Source: Amborella trichopoda
Lineage: Eukaryota > Streptophyta > Magnoliopsida > Amborellales > Amborellaceae
Length of the DNA stretch: 64,000 nt
Reading direction: 5' to 3'
NCBI RefSeq assembly: GCF_000471905.2
Contig: NW_006497672.1
Location: 2,607,676 to 2,671,675, forward strand
Positions within the stretch are counted from its first letter, which is position 1. Every line of letters begins with the position of its first letter. A program made the translations under genes and the position numbers. Shown here in pieces: positions 11,294-22,224 of the stretch. The notes below the pieces were generated by a model, which ran no database searches, was not told the origin of the DNA, and saw nothing but the letters and a program-made list of their open reading frames with translations.

Positions 11294-11931
11294 NNNNNNN
11301 NNNNNNNNNNNNNNNNNNNNNNNNNNNNNNNNNNNNNNNNNNNNNNNNNNNNNNNNNNNNNNNNNNNNNNNNNNNNNNNNNNNNNNNNNNNNNNNNNNNN
11401 NNNNNNNNNNNNNNNNNNNNNNNNNNNNNNNNNNNNNNNNNNNNNNNNNNNNNNNNNNNNNNNNNNNNNNNNNNNNNNNNNNNNNNNNNNNNNNNNNNNN
11501 NNNNNNNNNNNNNNNNNNNNNNNNNNNNNNNNNNNNNNNNNNNNNNNNNNNNNNNNNNNNNNNNNNNNNNNNNNNNNNNNNNNNNNNNNNNNNNNNNNNN
11601 NNNNNNNNNNNNNNNNNNNNNNNNNNNNNNNNNNNNNNNNNNNNNNNNNNNNNNNNNNNNNNNNNNNNNNNNNNNNNNNNNNNNNNNNNNNNNNNNNNNN
11701 NNNNNNNNNNNNNNNNNNNNNNNNNNNNNNNNNNNNNNNNNNNNNNNNNNNNNNNNNNNNNNNNNNNNNNNNNNNNNNNNNNNNNNNNNNNNNNNNNNNN
11801 NNNNNNNNNNNNNNNNNNNNNNNNNNNNNNNNNNNNNNNNNNNNNNNNNNNNNNNNNNNNNNNNNNNNNNNNNNNNNNNNNNNNNNNNNNNNNNNNNNNN
11901 NNNNNNNNNNNNNNNNNNNNNNNNNNNNNNN
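11294..11931. other. Assembly gap (638 N)
   Basis: The run of N has unknown content. Open frames reported across it are meaningless. Confidence 0.99.
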
Positions 11932-13603
11932 CCTTCTATAAAATGAATATTTGGAAAGAGATGGCATTTGGCTAGGTATACCAAAATGCAACCCACAAAT
12001 AAACGAGATGAAAAAGTGTTTTGTGAGTCAGCGGACTCACCATCCTGCACAATCACAAACATCCATCTTTAAGATTAACATCCACAATTAAAGATTTTTA
12101 TCAAATATATAGGAAAATATTCTAATAAAAATATTTTAGATAATTTTTTTTTGATAGTTTATTTTCTATATTCATAATCATCATAGCGTAGATCGTGGAT
12201 CATTATAGATTTGGATCCAAAATCAATACAAATAATGGGTGTTCCAGGGAGCATGCATGAAATAGTATGAGTCGGGGGACTCATAAAAACAGGGTCCAAA
12301 CGAGAGAACGTAATTTTAGCACAAGGACACACAGTTGCCGTACGACATGATCAATCCCAAAGGACAAAAATATGTCATGTGTGCCTGTGTCTTAAGTGTT
12401 TTCTACATCATTCACTTTAAATGTTCTAACGACCATGATCATGAATTTTGGAGAAGAAAATAATTCTCTTACCTTAAAATAGATTATATAAAGACTGTTT
12501 TTAATATGTTTTTGGACATTTCATTTTAATTCTTTGTAATTATTAGATCTGTACTTTTTTTTTCGTTTTTTTTTTTTGAGATGCAAAATCATATGTCTAA
12601 AGGATAAATACACTTAGAGTGAAATGTGCTGTTTAGAATCAAAAGTTTGAAAGGGGCTGCACTTGAATAGATGCATAGGAACACAAATCAAACTTTTCCT
12701 ACAAATTTACCTCCATTATAGTGGACTCGCTAATGGAAAATGTTTTAGAAAAACTGTGAAGAGTGCTCTATTTGCTTCTGATTGAGCCTAGGAAGAAAAA
12801 TCAAGCAATTTAATTAATTAAAATAAACAGGGTCTATTAAGATAGATATCATTGTTTAAAGGATGCGGATTCTACGGCGACTAGGTTTTGTGAAAACAAA
12901 ATCAAGCATTATCTCAAATTCTCGTCCAGAAAGCACTCTGGGCATCAGAATCTTCATCAGTGTTCTAAATTCAATTTCATTATGAAATTCGAAGCTAAAA
13001 AAATAGTATAAATCTTACAATATACACTATTTTGAAATACAATTTTATGTGTTACAGTATACACTATTTTTAAGGCTTAAAATAATTTTTTTTTTCAAAA
13101 CCATAATTGTCAAAACTGACTGAGAATATCGATTTAAAGGTTTTTTGATGCCACAACTATTATTTTCAGTTTTGAGGCGAGGTTTACTTATTTTAAAAGA
13201 GGGCTACAACCTTCTCAAAAACATTTTCCTTATTTACTTGTTTAAATAACAATACGTTCTATTTAGAAAAAGCACCAACAACTCGACATTCTTATGATCT
13301 CAGTCTCAAATAAAAAAATTGCATAAAAACAAAATGACGGGAGAAATGAGCACATGAATAAAATGAAGGGGTGTTTAGAGTCTTGGCCAAGTTGACTCGG
13401 AGTCATCCAAGTTAGAAACACTTGGGATGGCTCCTGGTACTCGAGCCAGTACCCGAATAATATACATTCGGGCTTACAGTACTGCTCATAGAATTAAGGG
13501 ATTGTCTACAAAGAGGAGCAAAAATTACGGTTAGAAAGATAGGTGTGGCAAAGGAAGAGAGAGCGAGACGAGGCAAAATGCAAATCCTGAGCGCTTTTTC
13601 CCT
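11932..13603. other. AT-rich intergenic stretch
   Basis: No coding region is supported. Two similar dyads lie 244 bases apart at 12023-12040 and 12267-12284: 'tgagtc', four bases, 'gactca'. Nothing else with clear structure is seen. Confidence 0.5.
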
Positions 13604-13717
13604 TTGGCCAAGTGCCCAAAACTAGTATGGGAAAGCGCAACTCGACCGCGCTCTCTCCTTTTGGCCAAGTGCCCAAAACTAGTGTAGGAACGCACAACTC
13701 GCCCTTGGGCTAGGCCA
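13604..13717 (+). repeat. 57-bp tandem duplication
   Basis: Two copies start with 'ttggccaagtgcccaaaact' at 13604 and 13661 (period 57), each ending in 'gcgcaactcg' or 'gcacaactcg'. On the minus strand this gives a 19-residue repeat in a short open frame, which I regard as incidental. Confidence 0.8.
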
Positions 13718-13864
13718 AGTCAGACTAACTTTGCTCAAGTTGGGCATGTCCTGGGCAGGACAAAAAGTGTTAAAAATATGAAACATATATAAAAAAAAAA
13801 AAAAAAAAAAAGAAAAATTAACCAAAACACATCTAAATGAGATTAAAAAGGTAGCGAAAAGATC

Positions 13865-14105
13865 TTAAAAATCAATTTGTGACTAGGGTATTTTAGAAAT
13901 AACATAAAAAAGAGGAAAATATAAAAATAAGTATTCGTGAACTAAATACTACTCAATCTTTGTTAAAATGACAGAAAATATTAAAAATATTATATACAAA
14001 TTTCTTATTTTTTTTAGTTTTTTATATTATTTTTGAAAACTTGTTTATGATCCTAAGCTTGACCACTAAACTTAGGATACAAGGACGAGTCCAGGTTAGC
14101 TCGCC
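13865..14105 (+). repeat. Dispersed repeat, copy B
   Basis: This is the second copy of the family at 365-600. The A/T-rich block is followed by 'taagcttgacc' and 'aaacttagga'. The copies are old and diverged. Confidence 0.5.
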
Positions 14106-14322
14106 AGAGTAGTCGAACACTAACCAAAACTCTCTCTCTCGTTTGGGCATGCATTCTCCACTTTTTTCTAATTTTTTTTATTTTTATTTTTTTATTTTTG
14201 CTTTTCACGAGAGGACACTGCTCAGCATGAGTCCACTCTCAATAGAACTTCATGGGAAAGTACAAGTCAAAATCCAAAAAGAGCGGCACTCTTTGTAGTG
14301 TGAAAGGGCATTCCCGGACCGT

Positions 14323-14332
14323 CTATAAAAGC
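14323..14332 (+). promoter_or_regulatory. Orphan TATA-like box
   Basis: 'ctataaaagc' is followed by a leader-like, CT- and CA-rich stretch ('aacaaacactctctctttctc', 'cacaacaaacaaacgc'). The nearest ATG, at 14464, opens only 18 codons and stops at 14518-14520. No recognisable protein follows. It may be a dead gene's promoter or a transposon promoter. Confidence 0.35.
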
Positions 14333-14495
14333 TTTTATCAATGAAACAAACACTCTCTCTTTCTCTCAAAAAGCACTTTCACAACAAACAAACGCACCCT
14401 TCTTTACTTTCCTTTCCTTTTTCTTTTCTACTTTTGAGGGCGCGAACCTGGGCCGGTTTTGCAATGAAAATCGCGGACATTTGCACTCCCCCTGA

Positions 14496-14720
14496 CACGT
14501 GGCACGATGACATGGACTAATGATCCGGGTGTAACCGCTCCGTTAGCATAGGACCGTTTGCCCATTTTTTCCAGTCTTCCGTTGATGGGGCCGTCACGCT
14601 CACACGTGCCTATTTGACTTGAACATGTGAAGGAGCGGGTGTGGGCCGAGGAGTTGGTGGCAGGACAGAGACGGGGCGGTTTGTCGGTCGGTTGTTCGGT
14701 TTAGGCCAGCGCCACACGTG
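14496..14720. promoter_or_regulatory. Three evenly spaced G-boxes (CACGTG)
   Basis: CACGTG occurs at 14496, 14603 and 14715, spaced 107 and 112 bases apart. The first lies in 'tgacacgtggca', a classic bZIP/ABRE-type site. There is no gene beside them that they could plausibly serve. Confidence 0.4.
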
Positions 14721-14820
14721 CCGACAATGTTATTATTTCCTCGAGTTTTTAAAAAAACGCCGACTCGTCTGGTTCGATTGGGGAATCGCCATGGACGGCT
14801 CGAATAGGCGAAAAAAACGG

Positions 14821-14854
14821 GAATCGTCCGGTTCTAGAAAGAACCGGACGATTC
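14821..14854. repeat. Perfect 15-bp inverted repeat
   Basis: The arm 'gaatcgtccggttct' at 14821-14835 and its exact reverse complement at 14840-14854 are separated by four bases. The repeat would form a stable hairpin. Confidence 0.95.
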
Positions 14855-14862
14855 TGTACAGT

Positions 14863-14917
14863 GACTCGCCGATTCACTGTACGGAATTGGCGAGTCCGTA
14901 CAGTGAATCGGCGAGTC
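14863..14917. repeat. Perfect 23-bp inverted repeat
   Basis: The arms at 14863-14885 and 14895-14917 are exact reverse complements (core 'cgattcactgtacgga'), with a nine-base loop. A further 'tgtacagtga' just upstream and 'ccgtacgga' just downstream extend the pattern. Confidence 0.95.
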
Positions 14918-14974
14918 CCGTACGGAATATTTTTTTATTTTTATTATTATTTTTTTTATTTTTTATTTTTTTGG

Positions 14975-15655
14975 TAATCCATGATATATTTTTTTGTAAT
15001 ACTTGATTGATTTTTTTGTAATCCATGATCGAATTGTTTTTTTTTTTTGTAATCCATGATCGAATTTTTTGTTTTTTTTTTTTTGTAACCCATGATAGAA
15101 TTTTTGTAATCCATGATCGAATGTTTTGTAATACATGATCAAAATGTTTGTTTTTTTTTGTAATCCATGATCGAAATGTTTGTTTTTTTTTTGTAATCCA
15201 TGATCGAAATTTTTGTTTTTGGCTTTTTTTTTAACCCATGATAGAGTTTTTTGTAATCCATGATTGAATTTTTTGTAATCCATGATCGAATTGTTTTTTT
15301 CTTTTTTTGTAATCCACGATTGAGTTTTTTGTTTTTTTTTGTTTGTCTTTTTTTTGTAATCCATGATCGAATTTTATGTAATCCATGATCGAATTTTATG
15401 TAATCCATGATCGAATTTTCTGTAATCCATGATTGAATTTTTTGAAAATTTGTGATTTTTTTTTTTTAATCCATGATTGAATTTTTTTTTGTAATCTATG
15501 AAAGAATTTTTTGAAAATTTTTGATTTTTTTTTTTAATCCATGATCGAATTTTTTTTTGTAATCCATGATAGAATTTTTTGAAAATTTGTGATTTTTTTT
15601 TTTTAATCCATGATCGATTTTTTTGAAAATTTGTTATTTTTTTTAATCCATATTA
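14975..15655 (+). repeat. Poly-T / 'gtaatccatgatcgaa' minisatellite
   Basis: About twenty copies of 'tttttgtaatccatgatcgaa', with T runs of varying length, give a period of roughly 20-45 bases. Towards 15430-15655 a 'ttttgaaaatttgtgattttttt' variant joins. Minus-strand open frames over it, rich in lysine and 'DHGLQK' repeats, are artefacts of this array. Confidence 0.9.
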
Positions 15656-15948
15656 TTCAAAGAGAAAATGAGAGAGATGATGATTCTGAGGCCACCCTAT
15701 CCCAGCCATATTATTCACATATCGAGTCCCAACAGCAACAACGTAGGGATGAGCACGACAGTGCAGGTGAGCATGAAAGATGGACAATCTTCGGGGATTT
15801 TAGATTGGGAACACAACAAAATACTAACACTCAGGGATTTGGGAATAGTCAGACGCCTGCTAATATCGATGATTCGTTTTTAGATCGAATCAATGAATTG
15901 TTAAACGAATTCAATCAATGGCACCAGCGTGACCAAGAAGAACAATAA
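15655..15948 (+). pseudogene. Unrecognised C-terminal ORF fragment
   Basis: The frame is open from the end of the poly-T array to TAA at 15946-15948, about 97 codons. The product is very hydrophilic, with an early D/E-rich segment, a glutamine run (QQQQRR), N/Q/T-rich middle and a helical acidic end (L-D-R-I-N-E-L-L-N-E-F). The ATG at 15610 lies in the T-rich array and is not credible as a start. Position inside the candidate DNA transposon suggests a transposase tail exon, but no catalytic motif is visible. Confidence 0.35.
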
Positions 15949-16369
15949 CGTCGTCTATCATTTTATTTTTAGATCATATGTTACTAATTTTATGCTTTAT
16001 TGTAGTCCATGTATGTTGATATACTTATTCCATGATAATTATATGTTTATCCTTTTGTGTGATGTAAATTAAATGCTGAATGGCGGTTCATACAGGGAAA
16101 GAACATATCAATATTTGCATATTCATTCAAAAACATGAAAATTCTTAATGGAGTACCCTCATTTCTTATTGAATTCCTAAAAAATTATATTTATAATGAA
16201 TTTTAATAATTTTTTAGGATTTTTTTTAAGCTTTATTCTGACCGATTCACCTGATTCCCGATCCGGATCGCCGATTCGCCGATCCGGATCAGTGTTTTGG
16301 AAGCCCTATCTGGGTCATCGATCTGTTTTTTAAACCATTGATTTCCTCCATTGTTTTCGCCTTTTTCTT
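15949..16369. other. Right part of the candidate transposon and flank
   Basis: No gene is seen. At 16256-16290 there are overlapping 'gatccggatc' and 'cgccgattcgccgatccgg' words that mirror the left-hand hairpin region. Confidence 0.4.
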
Positions 16370-16760
16370 GCCCACATTTATAATGCTCTCCATCGGGAGG
16401 ATATTATACATTTAGTCTATCAGGATTAAGGAAAAACACTTGGAGATTGTTTTTGATTTAGAGTTATCGGATGGAAAAGTATATAAAGAGACTATTTACT
16501 TTTAATATAAGGATGACATAACCATTATTTTCTGTCTGATTTTAAATTTGTGGTTGTAAGTGCATTATTGATTAGACTCAAAGCTAAAAAAAAATACTCC
16601 CAAGCCATTCAATTTGACATCTAATAACTAGTAGCAATTGACTTCTTTGTAACAAAGATAAATGGTTTCATAGTATACCATCCCTTTGGAGATCCACTTA
16701 ATTATGAATAGATGATTACTTTAAAAGAAAAAAATTTGGATTTTAAATTTGTAAACAACT
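16370..16760 (+). repeat. Decayed second copy of the CRF 3' flank
   Basis: Four blocks occur in the same order as downstream of the CRF gene. (1) 'aatgctctccatcgggagga' plus 'tattatacattta' (8934-8962 has 'cgctccctcgggagca', 'tactatacattta'). (2) 'aaagagactatttactttta' (9524-9543). (3) 'gattagact...aaaaaaaaat'. (4) 'caatttgacatc', 'gacttctttgtaa', 'aaatg', 'agtat' (as in 9630 onward). Spacing is compressed, so parts were lost. Confidence 0.65.
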
Positions 16761-16769
16761 AAATCATTC

Positions 16770-19700
16770 CCTCCAAAAATTTGATGGCTCGAGTGTAATC
16801 TTAGGATGCAATTCTTTTAGACAAAGAGAATGAGGTTCAACTTTTTTTTTTTTAAAGGTTGGTTGCCGGTTCTAGAGATCATATCTCTAGATATTGCTAT
16901 GGTAAATTTTGCCCCAGGAAGGAAGTAGAGGAATAATATAATCCTTTCGGAGTAAGAAATCCTTTCAAAATTTAGTGGAGCTACCCATACATGTTTACCA
17001 AAATTTGGCTTGATTTGGCATTATATTTCCACTGTTCCCTGGGCCCAAGAAGAGGGTCCGGCTCATGGCGTGGAGAAGGGGGGGATGCTAACCCCTTTCC
17101 TGGTTTATAGTGCCATACAGCTTTGTCATATGTTGTGTAAGCAAGCAAACCTCTCTGTCCAAGTGAACCACCAAATGGCTTTGTCATATGTTTGTAAATT
17201 CTTTACTGCTTTGGAGCGGCTTTGTCATATGTTGTGTAAGCAAGCATTCCTCTCTCTCTTCAAATGAGGCACCAAACGGCTTTGTCATATATTTGTAATC
17301 AAGCATTTCACCAAGCTTCTCTTTGTAGAAGTGGGTGCTAAAAAGAAAAGCCATAGTTTTAAGAATGAAAAAGTTTCTTAAGGTGACAACTTTATGCCAT
17401 AAAAATAAGGTGCATATAAAAAATCTAGTGGAAAAGAGTATTTCCGAAGTTGGAAACCTTCTCATTGATCGTCTCGACCTCGAGATGATGTTAGATGTAT
17501 GGATATAAAGAAAAAAAATCACGCTCTGAAAATAATGCATCTTGTAATAAGCTATCTATTTCAAGATTTTCAAGTGTTTAGAAATTTTAAATTTAATATT
17601 TAAAGTTGAACATGAACTTTCAAGCCATTGTAAGGTTTTTAATACTGGAGCCACATCTTATGATACAATTAAGATTGCCTTACTTGTATAGTTTAAGGTA
17701 AGCACGTTATAGAAATCTCACCCTTGTAAGAATTACTCTTAACTGAATCTAATTGCATGTATATGCTGTCAATTAGTGGGTCAGGCAATCTTGGTCTCTA
17801 GTTTTTGAATGTTTTAGATTGTATTTGTACGATGCAAATTGGGAATATCGGATTCTGACTAAGTGAAATGTAATCGGTTCCTTGACGATTCAAGGTCCAA
17901 TCCCAACTTTTAAACCCTAAAGAAAATAGATTTTTATTGGAAGAAAATGCTTCCAATTTTGATTCATACGTAAAGACAATAAGGGCACCTTAGATTTTAT
18001 CGATATGAAAGTATGACTAAGGAACCATGTAGTGTCACGGAAACTGTCTTTTTTTTTTTTTTTTTTTTTTTTTGCTTGTTTTTGGTTTTTTTTGTTTAAA
18101 TAGGGTTATCTGGTTGGGCAGGGAGGTAGAAAGCAATAGTGTTTATTTATTCTAAACTGCGAAGGGAAAGTGTATGTTGTGGATGGTGTAAATGGGGACG
18201 GTAGCCGTAGTATTTTGTATCTTTAGGCTACGTGAGGGTTTAGTGTAGATTTCCATGGATGTAGTATCTTTTATCTATGGTGAGTGTTAGTGCATTGTAG
18301 GTCTCCATGATTTCTTTTTATAACTAGTTTGTGTATATACTGAGAGTTTGTATATGCAAGCGATGATCAATATACTGAGAGTACTCTTTAAAGAAACTTG
18401 AGGCTCTTTCTAGGAAGGAAGATACAAACCAATGTTTGGGAAACATAAAAAGAAAAGAAAAAATGTTGTAGTAAACAAAAAGAGCGAAACACATAAATTG
18501 AATTTAGACGCTTCGGCAACTTCTTACATCCTCTCAAGGAAGCAAATTTTCTCCAACCTCATAACACCACATAAATATGCAGGCTAAAATGGTTTGCAAG
18601 CTTTCAAACAAGGTTTTCCTCTCTAAATGTAGACACATTACTTTGAATAAGGGAAGTTTTCGGTACATGCAACCCTAAATGATAGGACCTGACCTAATCA
18701 GCTTCCCAGAGAATTTTGACTAAAGGAATTCCCAAAAATATGTACTTGAACCATTAGGGGCCATACTAGCCTAGTGAGACTTAGTGCGACATAAACCAAA
18801 GTCCATATCTCCATGAAATCTTTAGAAATCATTCCAAACCTAGTCAAACCAACCCAAACTACCTGATCTTATCTAAATATGTCCAAGTCTTATCTATAAC
18901 TGCTCAAGAATATCAGGCAATAGCAATCGCGACCCTCATAACTAGTCTAAATTAGATTAAACCTGGACCAGACTGGGCCACATAGACTATAGCATGATTT
19001 GGAGCAGCATCTAGACCAACGATGAAGATAGCATTGCCTAGCGTCGTGGGCCCAGCAATGCATATCATGGCTCTGATCTCGATGACTTCCAGAAAGTTCT
19101 GGAAGTCCAATCCTATTTGTTGTAGGACCCGTTTGCATATGACAAGACTCCTGTTTGCATATGGATATATTCTAGTGCAATTTTGATACGGATCTCCAGA
19201 TATTATAGGAGTTCTAGTAGCATTAGAATTATGGATTCTTGGATCAAGAGTCAAACCTAGGAATAGGTCATCAGAGTCCTATTGCTAATAGATCTAGGAG
19301 CCAATTGAAACATATATAAGCCTTACTTTAAAGCCTCTTAGAACATAAAACACTTGACACTTAGGCTTCAAAAGTTTGTAGAAACTTTAAGAGACCTAAA
19401 ATTCAAGTCTTCCATAACCTTTGGCCCTCCAAACCCTAGAAACATTAGGTCGTTAAGCCTAATCCCCTGCAATTACAGCTGCCATGAAACCTTAAAATAG
19501 CCATTGAAAACTAAAAACCAAAGCCTTAGGGAGAACATTCCCTAAAAAACCCTAAATTAGAAAGCCTTAAGATAAACAATGCCCCAAGCAATCAAAACCC
19601 TAAGAAGAATATATCCTAGATAACTTCTCGGATTCAAGAGAAAATCTCTAGGGTTGAGGATGAATACGCTTTAACTGCAAGTCTAATCCGCACCACTAAC

Positions 19701-20049
19701 TTTAGATGTTGGCCTTGGGGACTAGTTGGGCCCCATTTTCAGATCCACCTCACAGTAGGTTTGAAACCTTTTCTCAAAACCGCGATGCTTTTTCTTTCTA
19801 GAAAGAGAGAAGAAAAGCATGTGCCATGCCCCATAGGTTTCACGTGCATATTCGTGTGAGGGTTACCCAATGCCCACTAGGATAAGGGTTGGATGGTGTG
19901 ATGTGTATAGTTTGAACTAATAAAGAGAGTGGTGTGAGGTAAGGCTTACCTCACATTGGGGGGTTGGGACATGCCCAGGCAGATGAGTCGTAGATCACAT
20001 AGAAAAGTCTTTGACCTCTCAACTCAGTTTGAGTCTTGCTCCTTTACGC
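16770..20049. other. Intergenic stretch before the retrotransposon array
   Basis: No gene is recognised. It contains a repeat of 'ctttgtcatatg' at 17121, 17179, 17220 and 17280 (higher period about 100), the third copy of the 893-1600 family (17430-17660), and a run of 25 T at 18049-18073. Open frames at 18947-19254 match nothing I know. Confidence 0.45.
17121..17300 (+). repeat. ~100-bp tandem repeat pair
   Basis: 'ctttgtcatatgttgtgtaagcaagca' occurs at 17121 and 17220, and a related shorter form, 'ggctttgtcatat(g/a)tttgta', at 17178 and 17279. Two composite units of about 100 bases result. Confidence 0.7.
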
Positions 20050-22179
20050 TGTTTGAATACATTTTTCAGCACCTTGGTCTGCGGTCACTAAAGCCTAACG
20101 AATAGTGAAAATTTCGACAGTCTCAGAATGGCCCCAGAACTGGCCAAGATCTTCATAGGGACTCTAAAAAATCTCCTGCCAAGTTTTGTCACATTTCGAC
20201 ATATTTAAGGCAGTGCAGACTGAGAAATAGTTTCGGATGAATCAACCACTCGCACCCTGAAACGATCCCTATAACTAGAACTATATCTTCAATGCATCAA
20301 ATTACTGTGGGACCACTGTCGTTAGATCTAGTACGGTTGAAAACCCCCAAGGGTCAAATTTCAGCTTAAACAGACATTCCAAGAAGAAGTTATAGGCAAA
20401 AGAGCGAAACACGAGGATCCTTATGCTATTCCCGTGCGGCCACCTTGCAATTCAACTCTATTAAAGGGACAGTCATGAACAATGAATTACGAGGCCCATA
20501 TCTCACCTGTCTCGAGTCGGATCACTCTCAAATTTTGTGAGCATGTTCATCTTGTCAAGACGAACATTTCAATACGTGGCACGCCCTGCGACGGCGCCCG
20601 AGAGCGAAGAAAAGCTAGAGAGAAGTTGTTAATCCATGAAGAAAGTTGTAGGAAAATCAGCAGTGTCGCACCTCACTAGAGTGGCCAAATCACGCTGCTT
20701 GCGAACCCGATCGACGCGAAACCAATTCCATCGCGTGCGTAAGGTCTAGGGCCATCACTAGTCCGAACCCTGTACATGATGAACTGTCGAATTCTGCACA
20801 TGAAGACGATGAAGTGACTGCAAATTCTGTTGCTGGATTTCCAGATTCCGATTAAAACTCCAAAGTTACGAAATCTTCGTCCGAACACAGAATCGAGCTG
20901 CATTTGTTACCACGTGATCGTGACAGCGTGCTTAGTGTGATCTAGTGAATAAATCATAGAAAAGCATCAAGGAACGAGCGCACTATCGATCCGAAGTTTT
21001 AAGATTCATCCAAATTTCAAGTCACATGATCGTGGCATAAAAACACGATCCATGGCTCGAAGTTGGTATCAAACCGATCGCCATGCCGAGCTCTATAAGA
21101 AAACAATCATCTTTCTATCAAACGGGTATCAGAACAACCCTGGATCATCCATGAAAAATCGTGCACGTTCTAGGGCAATATATGGACTGTTTTGGAATTT
21201 CACAAATTGTTAAGAAGGGGCAAATTTGTCATTTTTGCTATTTTTTAATTTATTTTAATTCAGTTAAATCTTAATTTTCAGCAATTAGGTTTAATTTTGA
21301 TCAATCCACCTATGTTTTGGCACAATTTTATATATACTACGTACTATCATTATGCGCAGACCCTTCACTTGCTTAATAAAATTTTTATCTTGCCTATTGT
21401 TGGGTCACATTTTTGGAGAGAAAGGAAGGAGAGAGAAATATTTAGTCAGTACCCCTTGGTTTAACAGGTAATTTTCTATTTTTATTTTATCTTCTTCTTT
21501 TTTCTCTCTCTTCTCTCCTCCCTGTGGTCTATTACGACCATCTACCTTTCCTTTTCCTTTTCATTGTACCCCTGCATGACCACTTCCTCCATGTGGATCC
21601 TCTGGTCCACCTCCTCCTTCTTTTCCTGATGATACCTCATGTTCTTCCCTTTACTTTTCTTTTTCCATACTCCGTCGTAGCACCCTTCTTCATACACCCT
21701 AGTGGTGACTCCATCTCTCTCACGTCCCATGGTCTCGTGAGACCACCATGCCCCAAATCCTTCTTCCCCTAACGCCGTGCGAATATAATCCCATCACCGC
21801 GCCGTGCGTGAACATAACCTATCGCTGCGTGTGAACCTTTACCTATCGCCGTCTTGGGCATTCCTCCTCCCTCATTGCCATGTACGCTCCTCTTCCCTCA
21901 TTGTCGTGTGCGATCCATCCTATCCCAACCCTATCCTACACCAACATTGTGTGCACGACAAAGGTCCATTGCCAGCAGCCACCATCTTCCCCTCCTATCT
22001 TCTCATCTTTCTTTCTCTCTCTAGAAGCCCAATTGTGAGCACCACCGCTGCCATGCGCCCATCTCATGTCCTCTTATGTCAGTCGCCATCATCTTCTTCA
22101 CTGCTTGCTGCTCCTCTCTCATTACTCTCTGTTAGTTGGCTGCAACACCAGCCCTCTTCACTTATAGTCGCACCTAACT
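20050..22179 (+). repeat. Tat-like LTR 1
   Basis: It starts TGTTTGAATACATTTTTCAG and ends just before the primer-binding site at 22184. A TATA-like 'ttatatatac' is at 21328 and AATAAA at 21374. A GA-rich then T/C-rich hairpin follows. Its second half (21500-22170) differs from the other LTRs and carries 'cgccgtgcg' repeats, so LTR1 belongs to a diverged subfamily. Its 5' part aligns with LTR2, 4 and 6. Confidence 0.7.
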
Positions 22180-22183
22180 AGCT

Positions 22184-22202
22184 TGGCGACTCCACTGGTG
22201 AC
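22184..22202 (+). other. Primer-binding site of unit 1
   Basis: TGGCGACTCCACTGGTGAC is complementary to the 3' end of a plant tRNA-Arg type (…GGAGTCGCCA), as known for Ogre/Tat elements. It lies a few bases after the LTR end. Confidence 0.7.
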
Positions 22203-22224
22203 ACACTACCCCATATTGGATTGT

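Larger units (their letters stand above)
14735..16310. mobile_element. Candidate DNA transposon remnant (hAT-like?)
   Basis: The left end ('tttttaaaaaaacgccgact...gaatcg') and the reverse complement of the right end ('ttccaaaacactgatccgg...gaatc') have the same design. Each has an A-rich tip, then GC-rich words built on 'gaatcg/cgattc'. Subterminal inverted repeats, a poly-T minisatellite and one open frame lie inside. No 8-bp target duplication could be fixed by eye. The class is uncertain. Confidence 0.35.

Noticed and set aside
11235..12062. Open frames spanning the N run, and likewise at 28349-28976
   Set aside because: They consist almost wholly of unknown bases.
14464..14520. 18-codon ORF after the orphan TATA-like box
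   Set aside because: Too short, weak start context and no relative known; reported only as part of the promoter-like block.
14963..15408. Long lysine-rich minus-strand open frames
   Set aside because: They are the complement of the poly-T 'gtaatccatgatcgaa' array; no promoter or domain.
18947..19254. Two overlapping minus-strand open frames as a gene
   Set aside because: No domain, no codon bias, and no promoter visible.
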